From Fusobacterium perfoetens ATCC 29250 (GTDB taxonomy: Bacteria; Fusobacteriota; Fusobacteriia; Fusobacteriales; Fusobacteriaceae), in contig NZ_JHXW01000011.1 in NCBI RefSeq assembly GCF_000622245.1, positions 1 through 64,000 on the forward strand: a DNA stretch of 64,000 nt, written 5' to 3'. Positions within the stretch are counted from its first letter, which is position 1; every line of letters starts with the position of its first letter. Under the pieces are notes generated by a model. It saw nothing but the letters and a program-made list of their open reading frames with translations, had not been told where the DNA came from and ran no database searches. Made by a program: the position numbers and the translations under genes. Positions 39,227 to 48,786 of this stretch are shown here, one piece after another.

Positions 39227-40141
39227 TTAGCAATATTTTTTTATAGCTTCGTCTATCATTGCAGCACAAGCTTTTACTTTTGGCATATCTTCTTCAACTA
39301 ATTCAGGTAATGGATTTCTTACGCTTCCACAATCTACACCTTCACGTTGTTTTAATATTTCTTTCATTACTGCATATAAGTTTCCTTTACATCCACACAT
39401 AGCATAGATTATTGAACAAGCATCATATTGGATTTCTCTTGCTTTTGCAATTTCACCTTTTTTGAATAATTCTTCTATTTTTAAGTATAATTCAGGCATA
39501 ACTCCATAAGTTCCACCAATTCCTCCGTCAGCTCCCATAGCTAAACCAGAAAGTAATTGTTCATCTGGACCGTTGAATACAACTTTTCCTTCTCCTAATT
39601 CAGCTTTGAACATTTGGATATCTTGAACTGGCATTGAAGAGTTTTTAACTCCTATTACTCTAGGGTTTTTCATCATTTCTTTTAATAAAGACATTGTTAA
39701 AGAAACTCCAGCTAATTGAGGAATGTTGTAGATTATGAAATCTGTGTTAGGAGCTGCTGCTGACATATCATTCCAGTATTTAGCAATTCCGTGTTCAGGT
39801 AATTTGAAGTAAATAGGTGGGATAGCTGCTATAGCGTCTACTCCTAAAGACTCAGCATGAGCTGCTAATTCTTGGCTATCTTTTGTATTATTACATGCAA
39901 TATGAGCTATTACAGTCATTTTTCCTTTAGCTATTTTCATAACGTTTTCTAAAACTAATTTACGTTCTTCAACGCTTTGGTAGATACATTCTCCTGATGA
40001 ACCTCCAACATAAACACCTTTAACACCTTTGTCTAATAAGTGTTGAGTTAATTTTTGAACTCCTTCAACACTGATATTTCCTTCTTTGTCATAGCAAGCA
40101 TAAAAAGCTGGTATAATTCCTTGATATTTTTCGATACTCAT
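39227..40141 (-). CDS. nanA: N-acetylneuraminate lyase
   Basis: This class I aldolase splits sialic acid to N-acetylmannosamine and pyruvate. The 304-residue (beta/alpha)8 barrel has GGSSGE at 46-51 (pyruvate carboxylate binding), Tyr138 in IIYNIPQLAG and the Schiff-base Lys166 in VIGVKNSSM. The family also holds dihydrodipicolinate synthase, but the neighbours nanE and nanK settle the call. GGAGG precedes ATG. It is the last gene of a minus-strand nan operon. Confidence 0.92.
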   Translation of the reverse strand: MSIEKYQGIIPAFYACYDKEGNISVEGVQKLTQHLLDKGVKGVYVGGSSGECIYQSVEERKLVLENVMKIAKGKMTVIAHIACNNTKDSQELAAHAESLGVDAIAAIPPIYFKLPEHGIAKYWNDMSAAAPNTDFIIYNIPQLAGVSLTMSLLKEMMKNPRVIGVKNSSMPVQDIQMFKAELGEGKVVFNGPDEQLLSGLAMGADGGIGGTYGVMPELYLKIEELFKKGEIAKAREIQYDACSIIYAMCGCKGNLYAVMKEILKQREGVDCGSVRNPLPELVEEDMPKVKACAAMIDEAIKKYC

Positions 40142-40162
40142 TTTTTCCTCCTTAATATATTA

Positions 40163-40837
40163 TTATTTTGTCATTTCAGTTACGAATTTTTTAGTGATTT
40201 GTTGAGGTCTAGTGATAGCTCCTCCTACAACAACTGCATAAGCTCCTAAATCTAAAGCTTTTCTAGCTTTTTCAGGAGTATCTAAATTTCCTTCTCCAAT
40301 TACAGGAATATTAACTGCTTTAATTACTTTTTCTAATTCTGTAAGTGGATTATTTCCTTTTGTATATTCAGTATATCCAACAAGAGTAGTTCCAACTATA
40401 TCAAAACCTAATTTTTCACAATTAACAGCTTCTTCTACACAAGAAATATCAGCCATAAATAATTGATTAGGATATTTAGCTCTAACTTCTTTCATAAGTC
40501 CTTCTAAAGTATTTCCATCAGGTCTTTCTCTTTTTGTTCCATCTATAGCAATAACATCTACTCCTTCAGCAACTAGTTTATCAATTTCTTTAATTGTTGG
40601 AGTTATATAAACAGGATTATCTCCATAAACTTCTTTTATAATTCCAATGATAGGAAGAGAAACATTTTTCTTAATTTCTTGAATATCAGAAACAGTATTA
40701 GCTCTAATTCCAGAAGCTCCACCAACAAAAGCAGCATAAGCCATTCTTCCCATTATGAAAGAACTATGTAATGGTTCATCAGGAAGAGCTTGACAAGAAA
40801 CTATTAATTTTCCTTTAACATCCTCAAATTTACTCAT
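40163..40837 (-). CDS. nanE: N-acetylmannosamine-6-phosphate 2-epimerase
   Basis: This TIM-barrel enzyme converts ManNAc-6-P to GlcNAc-6-P. Motifs [13 protein letters not shown] at the N-terminus, [20 protein letters not shown] and [12 protein letters not shown] are typical. I put the start at ATG 40837 (224 residues), preceded by GGAGG at the right distance; an in-frame TTG at 40852 would lie before that site. It is 21 bases upstream of nanA. Confidence 0.94.
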   Translation of the reverse strand: MSKFEDVKGKLIVSCQALPDEPLHSSFIMGRMAYAAFVGGASGIRANTVSDIQEIKKNVSLPIIGIIKEVYGDNPVYITPTIKEIDKLVAEGVDVIAIDGTKRERPDGNTLEGLMKEVRAKYPNQLFMADISCVEEAVNCEKLGFDIVGTTLVGYTEYTKGNNPLTELEKVIKAVNIPVIGEGNLDTPEKARKALDLGAYAVVVGGAITRPQQITKKFVTEMTK

Positions 40838-40865
40838 AATTAATGCCTCCAAATATTATTTAAAA

Positions 40866-41321
40866 TTATACTAAAACTTTAAAAATTACTTTTCTAATTT
40901 TTTTAACTTCATTAACTTTTACAAGAGCCATATGAGGTTCATTAGGGAAGAACATAACAAATCTTTCAGGAGTTAAGTGGAAAAAGTTTTTAACTTCTCC
41001 TTCAAATAATTCATAATCTCCTTCAGCATCATACTCTTTAGTTAATTTCATTTCTGGATTAGGAGTAAATCCTAAATTTTCTTCTCCATCTATAACAACA
41101 TGAATATCTATATATTGTTTATGTCCTTCAAAAAAAGCATCTTTAATTTCTTTTGTCATTGGATAATCAGGATGATTGAAATATACATTATCTCCATCTA
41201 TAACATTTTTACCAACAACTCCATCTTTATATTTTCCAGATAAAATGTAATCAATAGCAGTATCTAAATTTTTTGAAATTCCTTTATATTGAGCTAAATC
41301 TTTAATTTCTCCATATATCAT
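40866..41321 (-). CDS. YhcH/YjgK/YiaL-family cupin-like protein
   Basis: This 151-residue beta-rich protein of the DUF386 family is common in sialic acid operons. The conserved patterns are FFEGHKQYIDIHVVIDGEE, EGDYELFEG and MFFPNEPHMAL, with His, Glu and His residues that could bind a metal. Relatives (E. coli NanQ) are reported to speed sialic acid anomer conversion. Its place between nanE and nanK fits that. Confidence 0.85.
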   Translation of the reverse strand: MIYGEIKDLAQYKGISKNLDTAIDYILSGKYKDGVVGKNVIDGDNVYFNHPDYPMTKEIKDAFFEGHKQYIDIHVVIDGEENLGFTPNPEMKLTKEYDAEGDYELFEGEVKNFFHLTPERFVMFFPNEPHMALVKVNEVKKIRKVIFKVLV

Positions 41322-41355
41322 AACACATCACTCCTTTATAATTGATTTAAACTTT

Positions 41356-42267
41356 TTATAATATTCCAACCTTTTTTAGTAATAAATATTCAGCACCTAA
41401 CATACCAGCATTATTACCTAATTCAGCAAATTTTATTTCTAAGTTTTTCTTATAATTTACTCCAAGTTTACTATCTAAACTATCTTTAAATTTATTTAAA
41501 AGATAATCTCCTTGTTTAGTAACTCCTCCACCAATAATAATAAGAGTTGGATTAAATATATAAGTTATAGTACTAAGTCCATCAGTAAAATAATCTACCC
41601 ATTCTTTTATAACTTCGACGAAAATAGGTTCATTTTTTCTTTCTTTATCAAAAATTTGTTTACCATTATAAATTTTACCTGTTTTTTCTTTTGCTAAAGA
41701 AACTAAAGCTGTTGCCGAAGCATATCTTTCATAACAACCTTTTTTTCCACATAAACATTCTTTACCGTTTTTTTCTATTTGAATGTGTCCAAATTCTCCA
41801 GCAACACAAGAAGAACCTCTAAATATTTCTCCGTTTAATACAATTCCTCCACCTATTCCTGTTCCTATTGTAACACAAATAAAATTATCTTGTCCTTTTC
41901 CAGCTCCAAGCCATTTTTCTCCAAGAGCAGCACAGTTAACATCATTTTCTAAAACAGCAGGAAGATTAAATTCTTTTTCTAATTTTTCAACAAGATTAGT
42001 CCCTATCCATCCAGGGATAATTGGATTTCCTCCTATAACTTTTCCAATACTACCATCTATTTGACCAGTACCAGAAACTGCTATACCAAGAATATCATTT
42101 GACTTTAAATATTTAGAAACAATATTGCATAATTTTTCAAAAAGAACCTCAATACCTTTAGAAGCCTCTGTTTCTACTTCACCATTTTCTAAAATATCTC
42201 CTTCAATAGATAAAAGTCCATATTTTATCATTGTACCACCAATATCAATACCGACTATTTTTTTCAT
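41356..42267 (-). CDS. nanK: N-acetylmannosamine kinase (ROK family)
   Basis: This 303-residue sugar kinase phosphorylates ManNAc with ATP. It has the phosphate motif GIDIGGTMIKYG, the central GTGIGGGIVLNGEIFRG, and the ROK zinc site GKECLCGKKGCYE. No DNA-binding domain is present, so it is a kinase rather than a NagC-type regulator. I start at ATG 42267 after AAAGGAG; the in-frame ATG at 42288 precedes this site. It is the first gene of the minus-strand nan operon, 35 bases ahead of the YhcH-type gene. Confidence 0.9.
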   Translation of the reverse strand: MKKIVGIDIGGTMIKYGLLSIEGDILENGEVETEASKGIEVLFEKLCNIVSKYLKSNDILGIAVSGTGQIDGSIGKVIGGNPIIPGWIGTNLVEKLEKEFNLPAVLENDVNCAALGEKWLGAGKGQDNFICVTIGTGIGGGIVLNGEIFRGSSCVAGEFGHIQIEKNGKECLCGKKGCYERYASATALVSLAKEKTGKIYNGKQIFDKERKNEPIFVEVIKEWVDYFTDGLSTITYIFNPTLIIIGGGVTKQGDYLLNKFKDSLDSKLGVNYKKNLEIKFAELGNNAGMLGAEYLLLKKVGIL

Positions 42268-42309
42268 TGATTTTTCTCCTTTAGTCATTAGAAAATTTAT
42301 AAAAAATTA

Positions 42310-42323
42310 TGTACTCGTGTACA
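42310..42323. promoter_or_regulatory. Operator palindrome for the nan operon
   Basis: TGTACTCGTGTACA has inverted arms TGTAC/GTACA around TCGT and lies just downstream of the minus-strand -10 box. A related site with the same centre is at 42605-42618 for the divergent symporter gene. Confidence 0.75.
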
Positions 42324-42328
42324 ATATA

Positions 42329-42357
42329 ATAATAACTTTTTATATAATATTTGTCAA
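42329..42357 (-). promoter_or_regulatory. Sigma-70 promoter of the nanK-nanA operon
   Basis: On the minus strand TTGACA (42352-42357) and TATTAT (42329-42334) are 17 bases apart, with the palindromic operator at the expected start site. Confidence 0.8.
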
Positions 42358-42539
42358 TGGTTTTTTATTTTTTTTAGTACATTTTTTTTAAAAAAAGTTT
42401 ATTTTATTCTAAAAAAAATAAATATAAATTTATATAATTGGTTATAAATCCTTAGAGTAAAAGTAAAAAAATAAAATAAAAAAAATCAAAAAAACTAAAC
42501 TAAAATGTATAAAAAAAAAGTTTTTTTTCTGAAAAAGAA

Positions 42540-42563
42540 CAACTGTTTCAAAAAAAACAGTTG
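42540..42563. promoter_or_regulatory. Inverted repeat overlapping the -35 box of the symporter promoter
   Basis: CAACTGTTT and AAACAGTTG are separated by 6 bases, and the right arm overlaps TTGACA at 42561. It could be a second regulator site; the protein is unknown. Confidence 0.5.
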
Positions 42564-42589
42564 ACAAAATCAAAAAAATAAACTATTAT
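42561..42589 (+). promoter_or_regulatory. Sigma-70 promoter of the sialic acid symporter gene
   Basis: A perfect TTGACA (42561-42566) and TATTAT (42584-42589) are 17 bases apart. The operator at 42605-42618 lies just downstream. Confidence 0.75.
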
Positions 42590-42604
42590 TAAATTATACT
42601 TAGG

Positions 42605-42618
42605 TGTTCTCGTGAACA
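42605..42618. promoter_or_regulatory. Operator palindrome for the symporter gene
   Basis: TGTTCTCGTGAACA has arms TGTTC/GAACA around the same TCGT centre as the site at 42310. Both fit TGTNC-TCGT-GNACA, so one repressor, probably sialic acid- or amino sugar-responsive, may control both directions. Confidence 0.75.
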
Positions 42619-42645
42619 AGAAAATAAAAAATAGGGAGGTCAATT

Positions 42646-44181
42646 ATGTCTTGGCATTGGTTTAACTGGGTTGTAATAGCATTATATTTTATTGGTATGT
42701 TTATGGTAGGAGTATACTTTGCTAAAAGAACTACTTCTACAGACGATTATTTTAAAGCAGGAGGAAGGGTTCCAGCATGGGTAACAGCTTGTAGTATTTA
42801 TGCAACAGCACTTTCTTCAATTTCATTTATAGCAATACCTGCTTCTGTATTTAGAGGTGGATGGCTTTTAGGAATGGCACCTATAGGAATTATTTTAATG
42901 GTTTTATGGGCAGCTTTAGTATTTGTTCCATTTTTTAGAAGAGTAAATGTAACTACTGCTTATGAATATTTAGGAAAAAGATTTGATAATAAATTTAGAA
43001 TAATAGGAAGTTTAGCTTTTATATTATTCCATATAATAAGAATGGCAGTTGTATTATATTTACCAACATTAGCTTTACAACAAGCATTACCAAGTCTTAA
43101 TCCAGTAGTATTAACAGTTGGTGTAGCAGTATTTTGTGTAGCTTATACATCAATGGGAGGAATAGAGGCTGTTTTATGGTCTGATGCAATTCAAACTATA
43201 GTATTATTATTAGGAGCATTTTTAATAATAATAATGGGATTTTCTGCTGCTCCAGAAGGTGTAGGACAAGGATTTAAAGCATTATCAGATGGTGGTTTAA
43301 TTTTAAATGCTGATTTCTTCTCTTTTGATTTAGCAAAAACAAGTTTATGGGCTATGTTAATTGGAGGACTTGTAAACTCAATTTATTCATATGTAGGAAG
43401 TCAAGATATAGTTCAAAGATATAATACAACAAAAAATGAAGCTGAAGCTAAGAAAAGTTTATTTATCAATATTCCATTATTATTAACAAGTATATTTATA
43501 TTTGTTGGAATGGGTTCAGCTCTTTATATATTCTTTAATTTTGGAAATAAATTACCAGAAACAATAAATGGAAACGCAATATTACCTTATTTTGTAATTA
43601 AATATATTCCTACAGGAATTTCAGGATTAGTATTAGCAGCTATATTTGCAGCAGCTCAATCAACAGTATCTTCAAGTTTAAACTCTGTATCAACTTGTAT
43701 GACAGCAGATATCTTAGAACAATTAAGACCTGATATGTCAGACAAACAAAAACTTAACTTTGCAAAAGGTTCAAGTTGGGTAGTAGGAATAATCAGTACA
43801 ATATTAGCTGTACATTTCTTATATGCTGGTCAAGGAGATATGTTCTTATACTTCCAAGCAATTACAGGATTATTAGGAGGACCAATAGCTGGAGTATTCT
43901 TAGTTGGAATCTTCTTTGATAAAGTAAATACAAAAGCTGTTTGGGTAGGATTTATAGCTTCTGTATTAGTAGCTACATATTTAGGAAATCCAATGGGATT
44001 ACTAACAAAATTAATACCAGGATATACTACTCCAAAAATATTTGAATTCTTAATTTCTTTAATTATAATAGGAAGTAATGTAATAGTTTCATTAATAGCT
44101 TCATTATTTACAGGAAAACCAACATTAGAAAATATAAAAGGTTTAACTTATTCAACAGTAAAAGATATGGAATCAAGATAA
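42646..44181 (+). CDS. Sodium:solute symporter (SSS family), probable sialic acid transporter
   Basis: This 511-residue transporter of the SSS/SGLT family has about 13 membrane segments. YFKAGGRVPAWVTACSIYATALSSISF (residues 35-61) holds the sodium-site helix, and IFAAAQSTVSSSLNSVSTCM is the conserved helix with Ser/Thr Na2-site residues. The substrate is inferred from the divergent nan operon and the shared operator type. GGGAGG precedes the start. It is a single-gene unit. Confidence 0.88.
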   Translation: MSWHWFNWVVIALYFIGMFMVGVYFAKRTTSTDDYFKAGGRVPAWVTACSIYATALSSISFIAIPASVFRGGWLLGMAPIGIILMVLWAALVFVPFFRRVNVTTAYEYLGKRFDNKFRIIGSLAFILFHIIRMAVVLYLPTLALQQALPSLNPVVLTVGVAVFCVAYTSMGGIEAVLWSDAIQTIVLLLGAFLIIIMGFSAAPEGVGQGFKALSDGGLILNADFFSFDLAKTSLWAMLIGGLVNSIYSYVGSQDIVQRYNTTKNEAEAKKSLFINIPLLLTSIFIFVGMGSALYIFFNFGNKLPETINGNAILPYFVIKYIPTGISGLVLAAIFAAAQSTVSSSLNSVSTCMTADILEQLRPDMSDKQKLNFAKGSSWVVGIISTILAVHFLYAGQGDMFLYFQAITGLLGGPIAGVFLVGIFFDKVNTKAVWVGFIASVLVATYLGNPMGLLTKLIPGYTTPKIFEFLISLIIIGSNVIVSLIASLFTGKPTLENIKGLTYSTVKDMESR

Positions 44182-44205
44182 TTTAAAAAATATTAATTAA
44201 TGAGG

Positions 44206-44244
44206 AAAGGATTAATTTATTTATAAAATTAATCCTTTTTTTTA
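44206..44244 (+). terminator. Terminator of the symporter gene
   Basis: AAAGGATTAAT and ATTAATCCTTT pair around an AT-rich loop and are followed by T8. Confidence 0.85.
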
Positions 44245-44804
44245 TTTTTTTGAAAAAAATATAAATTTATACTTTAAATAAAGAAAAGTTGATATTTCTA
44301 ATTTTAAGATAATAATTAATCATTTTAAATAAATTTATACTTTATAAAATAATTTCTAAAAGTTTTATTTTATAAATTTCTCTATATAAACTTCTTTTTA
44401 TTTTAAATTTAAAAAATATAAAATTTTTTATTAAATTAATTCTTAATATAATAAATTCTTATTATTTTCAAAATTTTATTAAAATTATTAAATAATTTTA
44501 TATATTATTATTATTATAAATCTTAAATAATTTTTATTTTTTTATTATAAATATATAAATGATACTGAAAAATATTGAATAAAAATATAAATTTTAAGTT
44601 ACTTTTAAATATTGTAAAAATAAAAAAGAATAAAATAAATAATGTAAAAAAACTATTGAATAAATTTTTATATGTTTTAGAAATAAATAAAATTACTTTT
44701 AAAGTAAAAAAATAATTTAAAATCGCATTTTTATATATAATAAAATACTAAAATTAAACAATTTTTAATATATAAAAAAACTATGGTTAGATAACAAAAA
44801 AATA
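44245..44804. other. AT-rich intergenic region, no gene seen
   Basis: About 560 bases of nearly pure A and T carry no reading frame, RNA fold or repeat that I can support. It separates the symporter from the autotransporter promoter. Confidence 0.4.
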
Positions 44805-44833
44805 TTGATTTTTATATAAATATATGTTATTCT
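44805..44833 (+). promoter_or_regulatory. Possible promoter of the autotransporter gene
   Basis: TTGATT (44805-44810) and TATTCT (44828-44833) are 17 bases apart. The leader would be about 125 bases long. Confidence 0.4.
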
Positions 44834-44910
44834 AAAAGCAGAGAAAATTTATCTAATAAATAAAAAAGTTTTTAATAATGCAAAATAATAGTCATGAGGT
44901 ATGTTGGAGA

Positions 44911-44931
44911 TAGTAAAATAAACTTTTACTA
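44911..44931 (+). promoter_or_regulatory. Hairpin in the autotransporter leader
   Basis: TAGTAAAA and TTTTACTA pair perfectly around TAAAC, 35 bases before the start codon. A direct repeat TTTACTAAT follows twice. It may stabilise or regulate the mRNA. Confidence 0.4.
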
Positions 44932-44966
44932 ATTGGAAATAATTTACTAATAAGGAGGCTACTTAA

Positions 44967-47741
44967 ATGAAACAATACAATGAAGTAGAAAAAAGTTTAA
45001 AAAGATATCTTAAAACTAAGATAAAAATTACTATGGCAACAGTAGTAGGATTTTTAATAGCAGGAACAGTATCAATGGCTAGTGCTGGAGAACCACAAAT
45101 AAAAGATACTCATATAATAAGTGCTGATGGTTCTTTTGAAATTAAAGATGGAGAAATTTATAAAGCAGTTCGTACAAAAGATGGAGAAACAGTAACAGGA
45201 GAATATTTTAATAATATTGAGATTGTAAATAATGGAAAAATAATCCTTGATACAACAGGACAAGGACATGACCAAAAAAATGTTCATGGAATTCGTGCTA
45301 AAGCTTCTGAAATAAATATTACCAATAATGGAGATATAACAGTAACAAAAGGAGATTTACAAGCAGGAAATTCAAATAAAGCATTTGGAATAGAAGCAAT
45401 AACAATAGAAGATAAAAGAGACCCTGATAATTTGAATAAAGTAGAATATATTGAAGGAAAAGGTGGAAAAGTAGTTAATAATGGAAATATTACAGTAACT
45501 ACAAAAGCTCTTGAAGCTAAAGATGATGCTTATGGAATTAATATTCAAGGAAAAAATTTAAAAGCTGAAAATAATGGAAATATTAAAATAGTAGGGAAAG
45601 GGCATGGAGTTCATGTTACTTATGGAGAGTTTGTAAATACAGAAAAAGGGACAATAGATATTTCTGAAGCTACAAACAGTACAGCTATATATGGATTAAA
45701 AGCTAATTTAAAAAATGATGGATTAATACAATTATCTTTAGGAAAAGATAATTCTACAAATAATAAAGCTATAGAAAATATCAATGGAACAGCTATTAAT
45801 ACAGGAAAAATTCAAATTACAGATAAAACAGCAGATGAGTTAAAAGATTATAATCTATATAATCTATTTGTTGGAGATGTAAAACATACAGGAATGTTTA
45901 CTGATTCAGAAGGAAATATGGTAGCTAAAAAAACTGACAATGTTTTAAAAGGTGAAAATACAACAGATAGTATCAATCAAGTTGGAAAAGATACAGGTTC
46001 TCTAGTATTAGGAAAAGGTGAAAAAGATGCTATAGTAGGAGGAGATAATCCTATTAAATTATCATCTTTAAATATAGCTGGAAATGTTGATATAAAAAAT
46101 TCAACAAATAAAAGAGAAACTAAGATAGATGGAACTACTATTAATTTAGATAAATCTGGAAAATTAAATGTTACAGATAACTCTTCTTTAACAATTTCTA
46201 ATGGAAAAGTAAATGGAGAGAAAGATAACACTGTAATTTCTATTGGAAGTGGAGCAACTACTAATATAAATAATGTAGAAATATTAGGAAATATAGATGG
46301 AACTGGAAATTTAGTAGCAACAGGAACAAATAGAATAGATGGAGTAATAGGAAGTATTTTAACTATTGGAAAAACTCAAGTTCCTGGAGCTAGAACTTTA
46401 GAAGTAAATCTTGGTAGAGATAAAACTACAGTTTCTTCTACTTCAAAATTTGAAAAAAATGTAACTATAAATCAAGAGGGACAATTAGTTCTTGAATTAG
46501 GAAAAGATAATTCTAATGCTTTACAAAATTCAAAAGTTACTGTAAAAGGAACAGGAACAAATGATATAGCTTTAGATACTTCTAATATATCAGGAGCAGG
46601 TACAACTATTAACTTAGGAAATGAAAATACATTTAATAATGTTGGAGTAACTACTACTGATGGAAAAGATGGAGTTTATAAAGTAGATACTCAATTAAAT
46701 GGAAAAGGTTCAGCTGATGTAAAAGTTGAATATAATAAGAAATTATATGAAAATGATTCTAAATTAAATACTATTAATAATGCTGTAATGAACTCTAATA
46801 CTTTCTTCTCACAAAATAAAGAAGAAAGAAAATCTCAATTATTAACAGCTACAGAATCAAGTATCTATTCAGAAACAGTAAAATCTTCTTATGAAAATGT
46901 AAAATTATCAGAAGATACTTTATTAGGAATGTCAAGAGTGGCTAAAACTGGAGAATGGGCAGCTAATGGTAAAGCTTTATATGATAAAAATCAATATGAT
47001 AAAGCAGGAAAATACTCATCAGAAATTGAATCTTCAGGATTATTAGGTAATTTAGAGTATGGATTAGATGACAATACATCAGTAGGATTTGCTTTCTCTG
47101 GAACAAAACAAGATGTAAAAACTAATGGTGGAACTTCTAAAGGAGATATATTCTATTTAGGAGCTTATTCAAGAAGAAATATTGGAAATTATAACTTTAC
47201 TGCTGGAGCTGGATATCAATTAGGAAAATATGATACAGATAATACAACAGCTAAAGTTTCTTCAAGTGATTCATATAAAACAAACTCATTATCAGCTTAT
47301 GGACAAGTAAAATATATAGCTAAATTTGATGGAGTATCTTTTGAACCAAAAGCAAGATTAGGATATACTTATGTAGAACAAGATGATGTAAAAGATGCTT
47401 ATACTAGAGTAACTGAAGCTAATACTTCTACAGTAGATGCTACAGTAGGATTAGATTTAGTAAAAGAAATATCATTAGATAGAGCTAATTTAAGATTAGT
47501 AGCTGGAACAAGCTATACAAAATTATTTGGAGATACAGATAAAGAATTTGTTGGAAACTTTGGAGCTAATAATATTTCAATTTCTGGAGCTAACTTAACA
47601 GAAAACTCTGTAAACTTCACATTAGGAGCTGAAGTAGAAAATGAATCTGGATTATTCTATAATGTAGGAGCTTCTTATACTATAGGAAGCAATAATACAG
47701 ATAATTATGGAGCAAATTTAGGAATAGGATACAGATTCTAA
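44967..47741 (+). CDS. Type Va autotransporter (outer-membrane beta barrel, surface passenger)
   Basis: This 924-residue surface protein has an N-terminal charged stretch and signal helix (about 18-40, ending MASAG). The passenger is beta-helix-like, with repeated NNGxI motifs (IVNNGKI, ITNNGDI, VVNNGNI, AENNGNI). A helical linker is near 600-650, and a ~270-residue autotransporter barrel ends in the aromatic GIGYRF needed for outer-membrane insertion. No protease triad is evident, so an adhesin or structural role is likelier. GGAGG precedes the start. Fusobacteria typically carry many such genes. The target of binding is unknown. Confidence 0.9.
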   Translation: MKQYNEVEKSLKRYLKTKIKITMATVVGFLIAGTVSMASAGEPQIKDTHIISADGSFEIKDGEIYKAVRTKDGETVTGEYFNNIEIVNNGKIILDTTGQGHDQKNVHGIRAKASEINITNNGDITVTKGDLQAGNSNKAFGIEAITIEDKRDPDNLNKVEYIEGKGGKVVNNGNITVTTKALEAKDDAYGINIQGKNLKAENNGNIKIVGKGHGVHVTYGEFVNTEKGTIDISEATNSTAIYGLKANLKNDGLIQLSLGKDNSTNNKAIENINGTAINTGKIQITDKTADELKDYNLYNLFVGDVKHTGMFTDSEGNMVAKKTDNVLKGENTTDSINQVGKDTGSLVLGKGEKDAIVGGDNPIKLSSLNIAGNVDIKNSTNKRETKIDGTTINLDKSGKLNVTDNSSLTISNGKVNGEKDNTVISIGSGATTNINNVEILGNIDGTGNLVATGTNRIDGVIGSILTIGKTQVPGARTLEVNLGRDKTTVSSTSKFEKNVTINQEGQLVLELGKDNSNALQNSKVTVKGTGTNDIALDTSNISGAGTTINLGNENTFNNVGVTTTDGKDGVYKVDTQLNGKGSADVKVEYNKKLYENDSKLNTINNAVMNSNTFFSQNKEERKSQLLTATESSIYSETVKSSYENVKLSEDTLLGMSRVAKTGEWAANGKALYDKNQYDKAGKYSSEIESSGLLGNLEYGLDDNTSVGFAFSGTKQDVKTNGGTSKGDIFYLGAYSRRNIGNYNFTAGAGYQLGKYDTDNTTAKVSSSDSYKTNSLSAYGQVKYIAKFDGVSFEPKARLGYTYVEQDDVKDAYTRVTEANTSTVDATVGLDLVKEISLDRANLRLVAGTSYTKLFGDTDKEFVGNFGANNISISGANLTENSVNFTLGAEVENESGLFYNVGASYTIGSNNTDNYGANLGIGYRF

Positions 47742-47783
47742 TTAAATAAGCAGTTTCATTTGTAATAATTCATATAAAACCTA

Positions 47784-47816
47784 AAAAACTCGAGGGTAAT
47801 ACCTCGGGTTTTTTAA
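47784..47816 (+). terminator. Terminator of the autotransporter gene
   Basis: AAAAAACTCGAGG and CCTCGGGTTTTTT pair around GTAATA (one G-T pair) with the T run in the right arm. Confidence 0.9.
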
Positions 47817-47821
47817 TAAAG

Positions 47822-47857
47822 AAAAAAAGACTATTACTTTATTTAGTAATAGTCTTT
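47822..47857 (-). terminator. Terminator of the lipid-anchored amidohydrolase gene
   Basis: AAAGACTATTACT and AGTAATAGTCTTT pair perfectly around TTATTT. On the minus strand seven T follow. It lies 52 bases past the minus-strand stop. Confidence 0.85.
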
Positions 47858-47908
47858 CTATTTATTTAATAGTTTAAGTGTCAGTTTTAATTGAAATTTT
47901 AAATAATA

Positions 47909-48736
47909 TTAATTTCTTTTATCTCTATTTTTTGCTCCATATTCTACAAGAGTTTGGAATATAGGTAAGAATTTATCGTCGTTTCCATAAACATGCCATT
48001 CAGGGTGGAATTGAACTCCAACAACGAAAGTAGCCTCATCTAATTCTACACCTTCTATCATTCCGTCAGAAGAAGTAGCAACTACTTTTAATCCTTTTCC
48101 TAATCTTTCAACAGCTTGGTGATGCCAAGAGTTAACAGTTAAATCTTCTAGTTGTAACATATTATAAAGTTTAGAATTTTTATCAGTTACTTTACAATCA
48201 TGGAAAACGAAATCTACTTTTTTAGGATCTCTATGTTTTAAATCAGAAATGTATTCAGTTGGTAAATCTTGATATAAAGTTCCACCAAGAACTACATTAA
48301 GAAGTTGCATTCCACGGCAAGTACCTAAAATAGGGTAGTCTTCTTTTAAAGCAGTTTTTAATAATAAGATATCAGATACGTCTCTATCATCTTTTAAAGT
48401 TTCAAGTTTTTTATGAGGTTTTTCTCCATAATAAACAGGGTTTATATCTTCTCCACCAGTTAAAATAACAGCGTCAACTGTTTTAAGAGCTTTTAAAGCA
48501 TCTTCTTCAGTTTTTAATTGAGGTAATAAAACAGGAACACCTCCAGCTTTTTTAACTGACTCTATATAAGCAATAGTATCTTCTGGGATATCTTTTTCAT
48601 AATCTCTATCCCAAGAGATACCTACTTTAACAGGGTCTTTAGTAGGAGCTTCTTTAGTTTTGAAACTTGTACATCCAGAAAGAATAAGAGTAAACAAAGC
48701 AATGATACTGATTATTAAAGTTCTAAATTTTTTCAT
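47909..48736 (-). CDS. Lipoprotein class I amidotransferase-like hydrolase (peptidase C26)
   Basis: This 275-residue protein has a lipoprotein signal (lipobox ILSGC, Cys22), followed by a gamma-glutamyl hydrolase-type domain. The nucleophile is Cys140 in GTCRGMQLLNVVLGG, with His and Glu in QFHPEW. The same fold at 22025 lacks the signal. Placement in the envelope suggests it trims gamma-glutamyl compounds outside the cytoplasm; this is inference. GGAGG precedes the start and a good promoter lies upstream. Confidence 0.85.
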   Translation of the reverse strand: MKKFRTLIISIIALFTLILSGCTSFKTKEAPTKDPVKVGISWDRDYEKDIPEDTIAYIESVKKAGGVPVLLPQLKTEEDALKALKTVDAVILTGGEDINPVYYGEKPHKKLETLKDDRDVSDILLLKTALKEDYPILGTCRGMQLLNVVLGGTLYQDLPTEYISDLKHRDPKKVDFVFHDCKVTDKNSKLYNMLQLEDLTVNSWHHQAVERLGKGLKVVATSSDGMIEGVELDEATFVVGVQFHPEWHVYGNDDKFLPIFQTLVEYGAKNRDKRN

Positions 48737-48786
48737 GAAATCCTCCTAGTAATATTCACTTAAACTAAAAATAAATTCTTATTAAG

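Noticed and set aside
44245-44804. Possible small RNA gene before the autotransporter
   Set aside because: The region is almost pure A and T, with no promoter-terminator pair or stable fold to support it.
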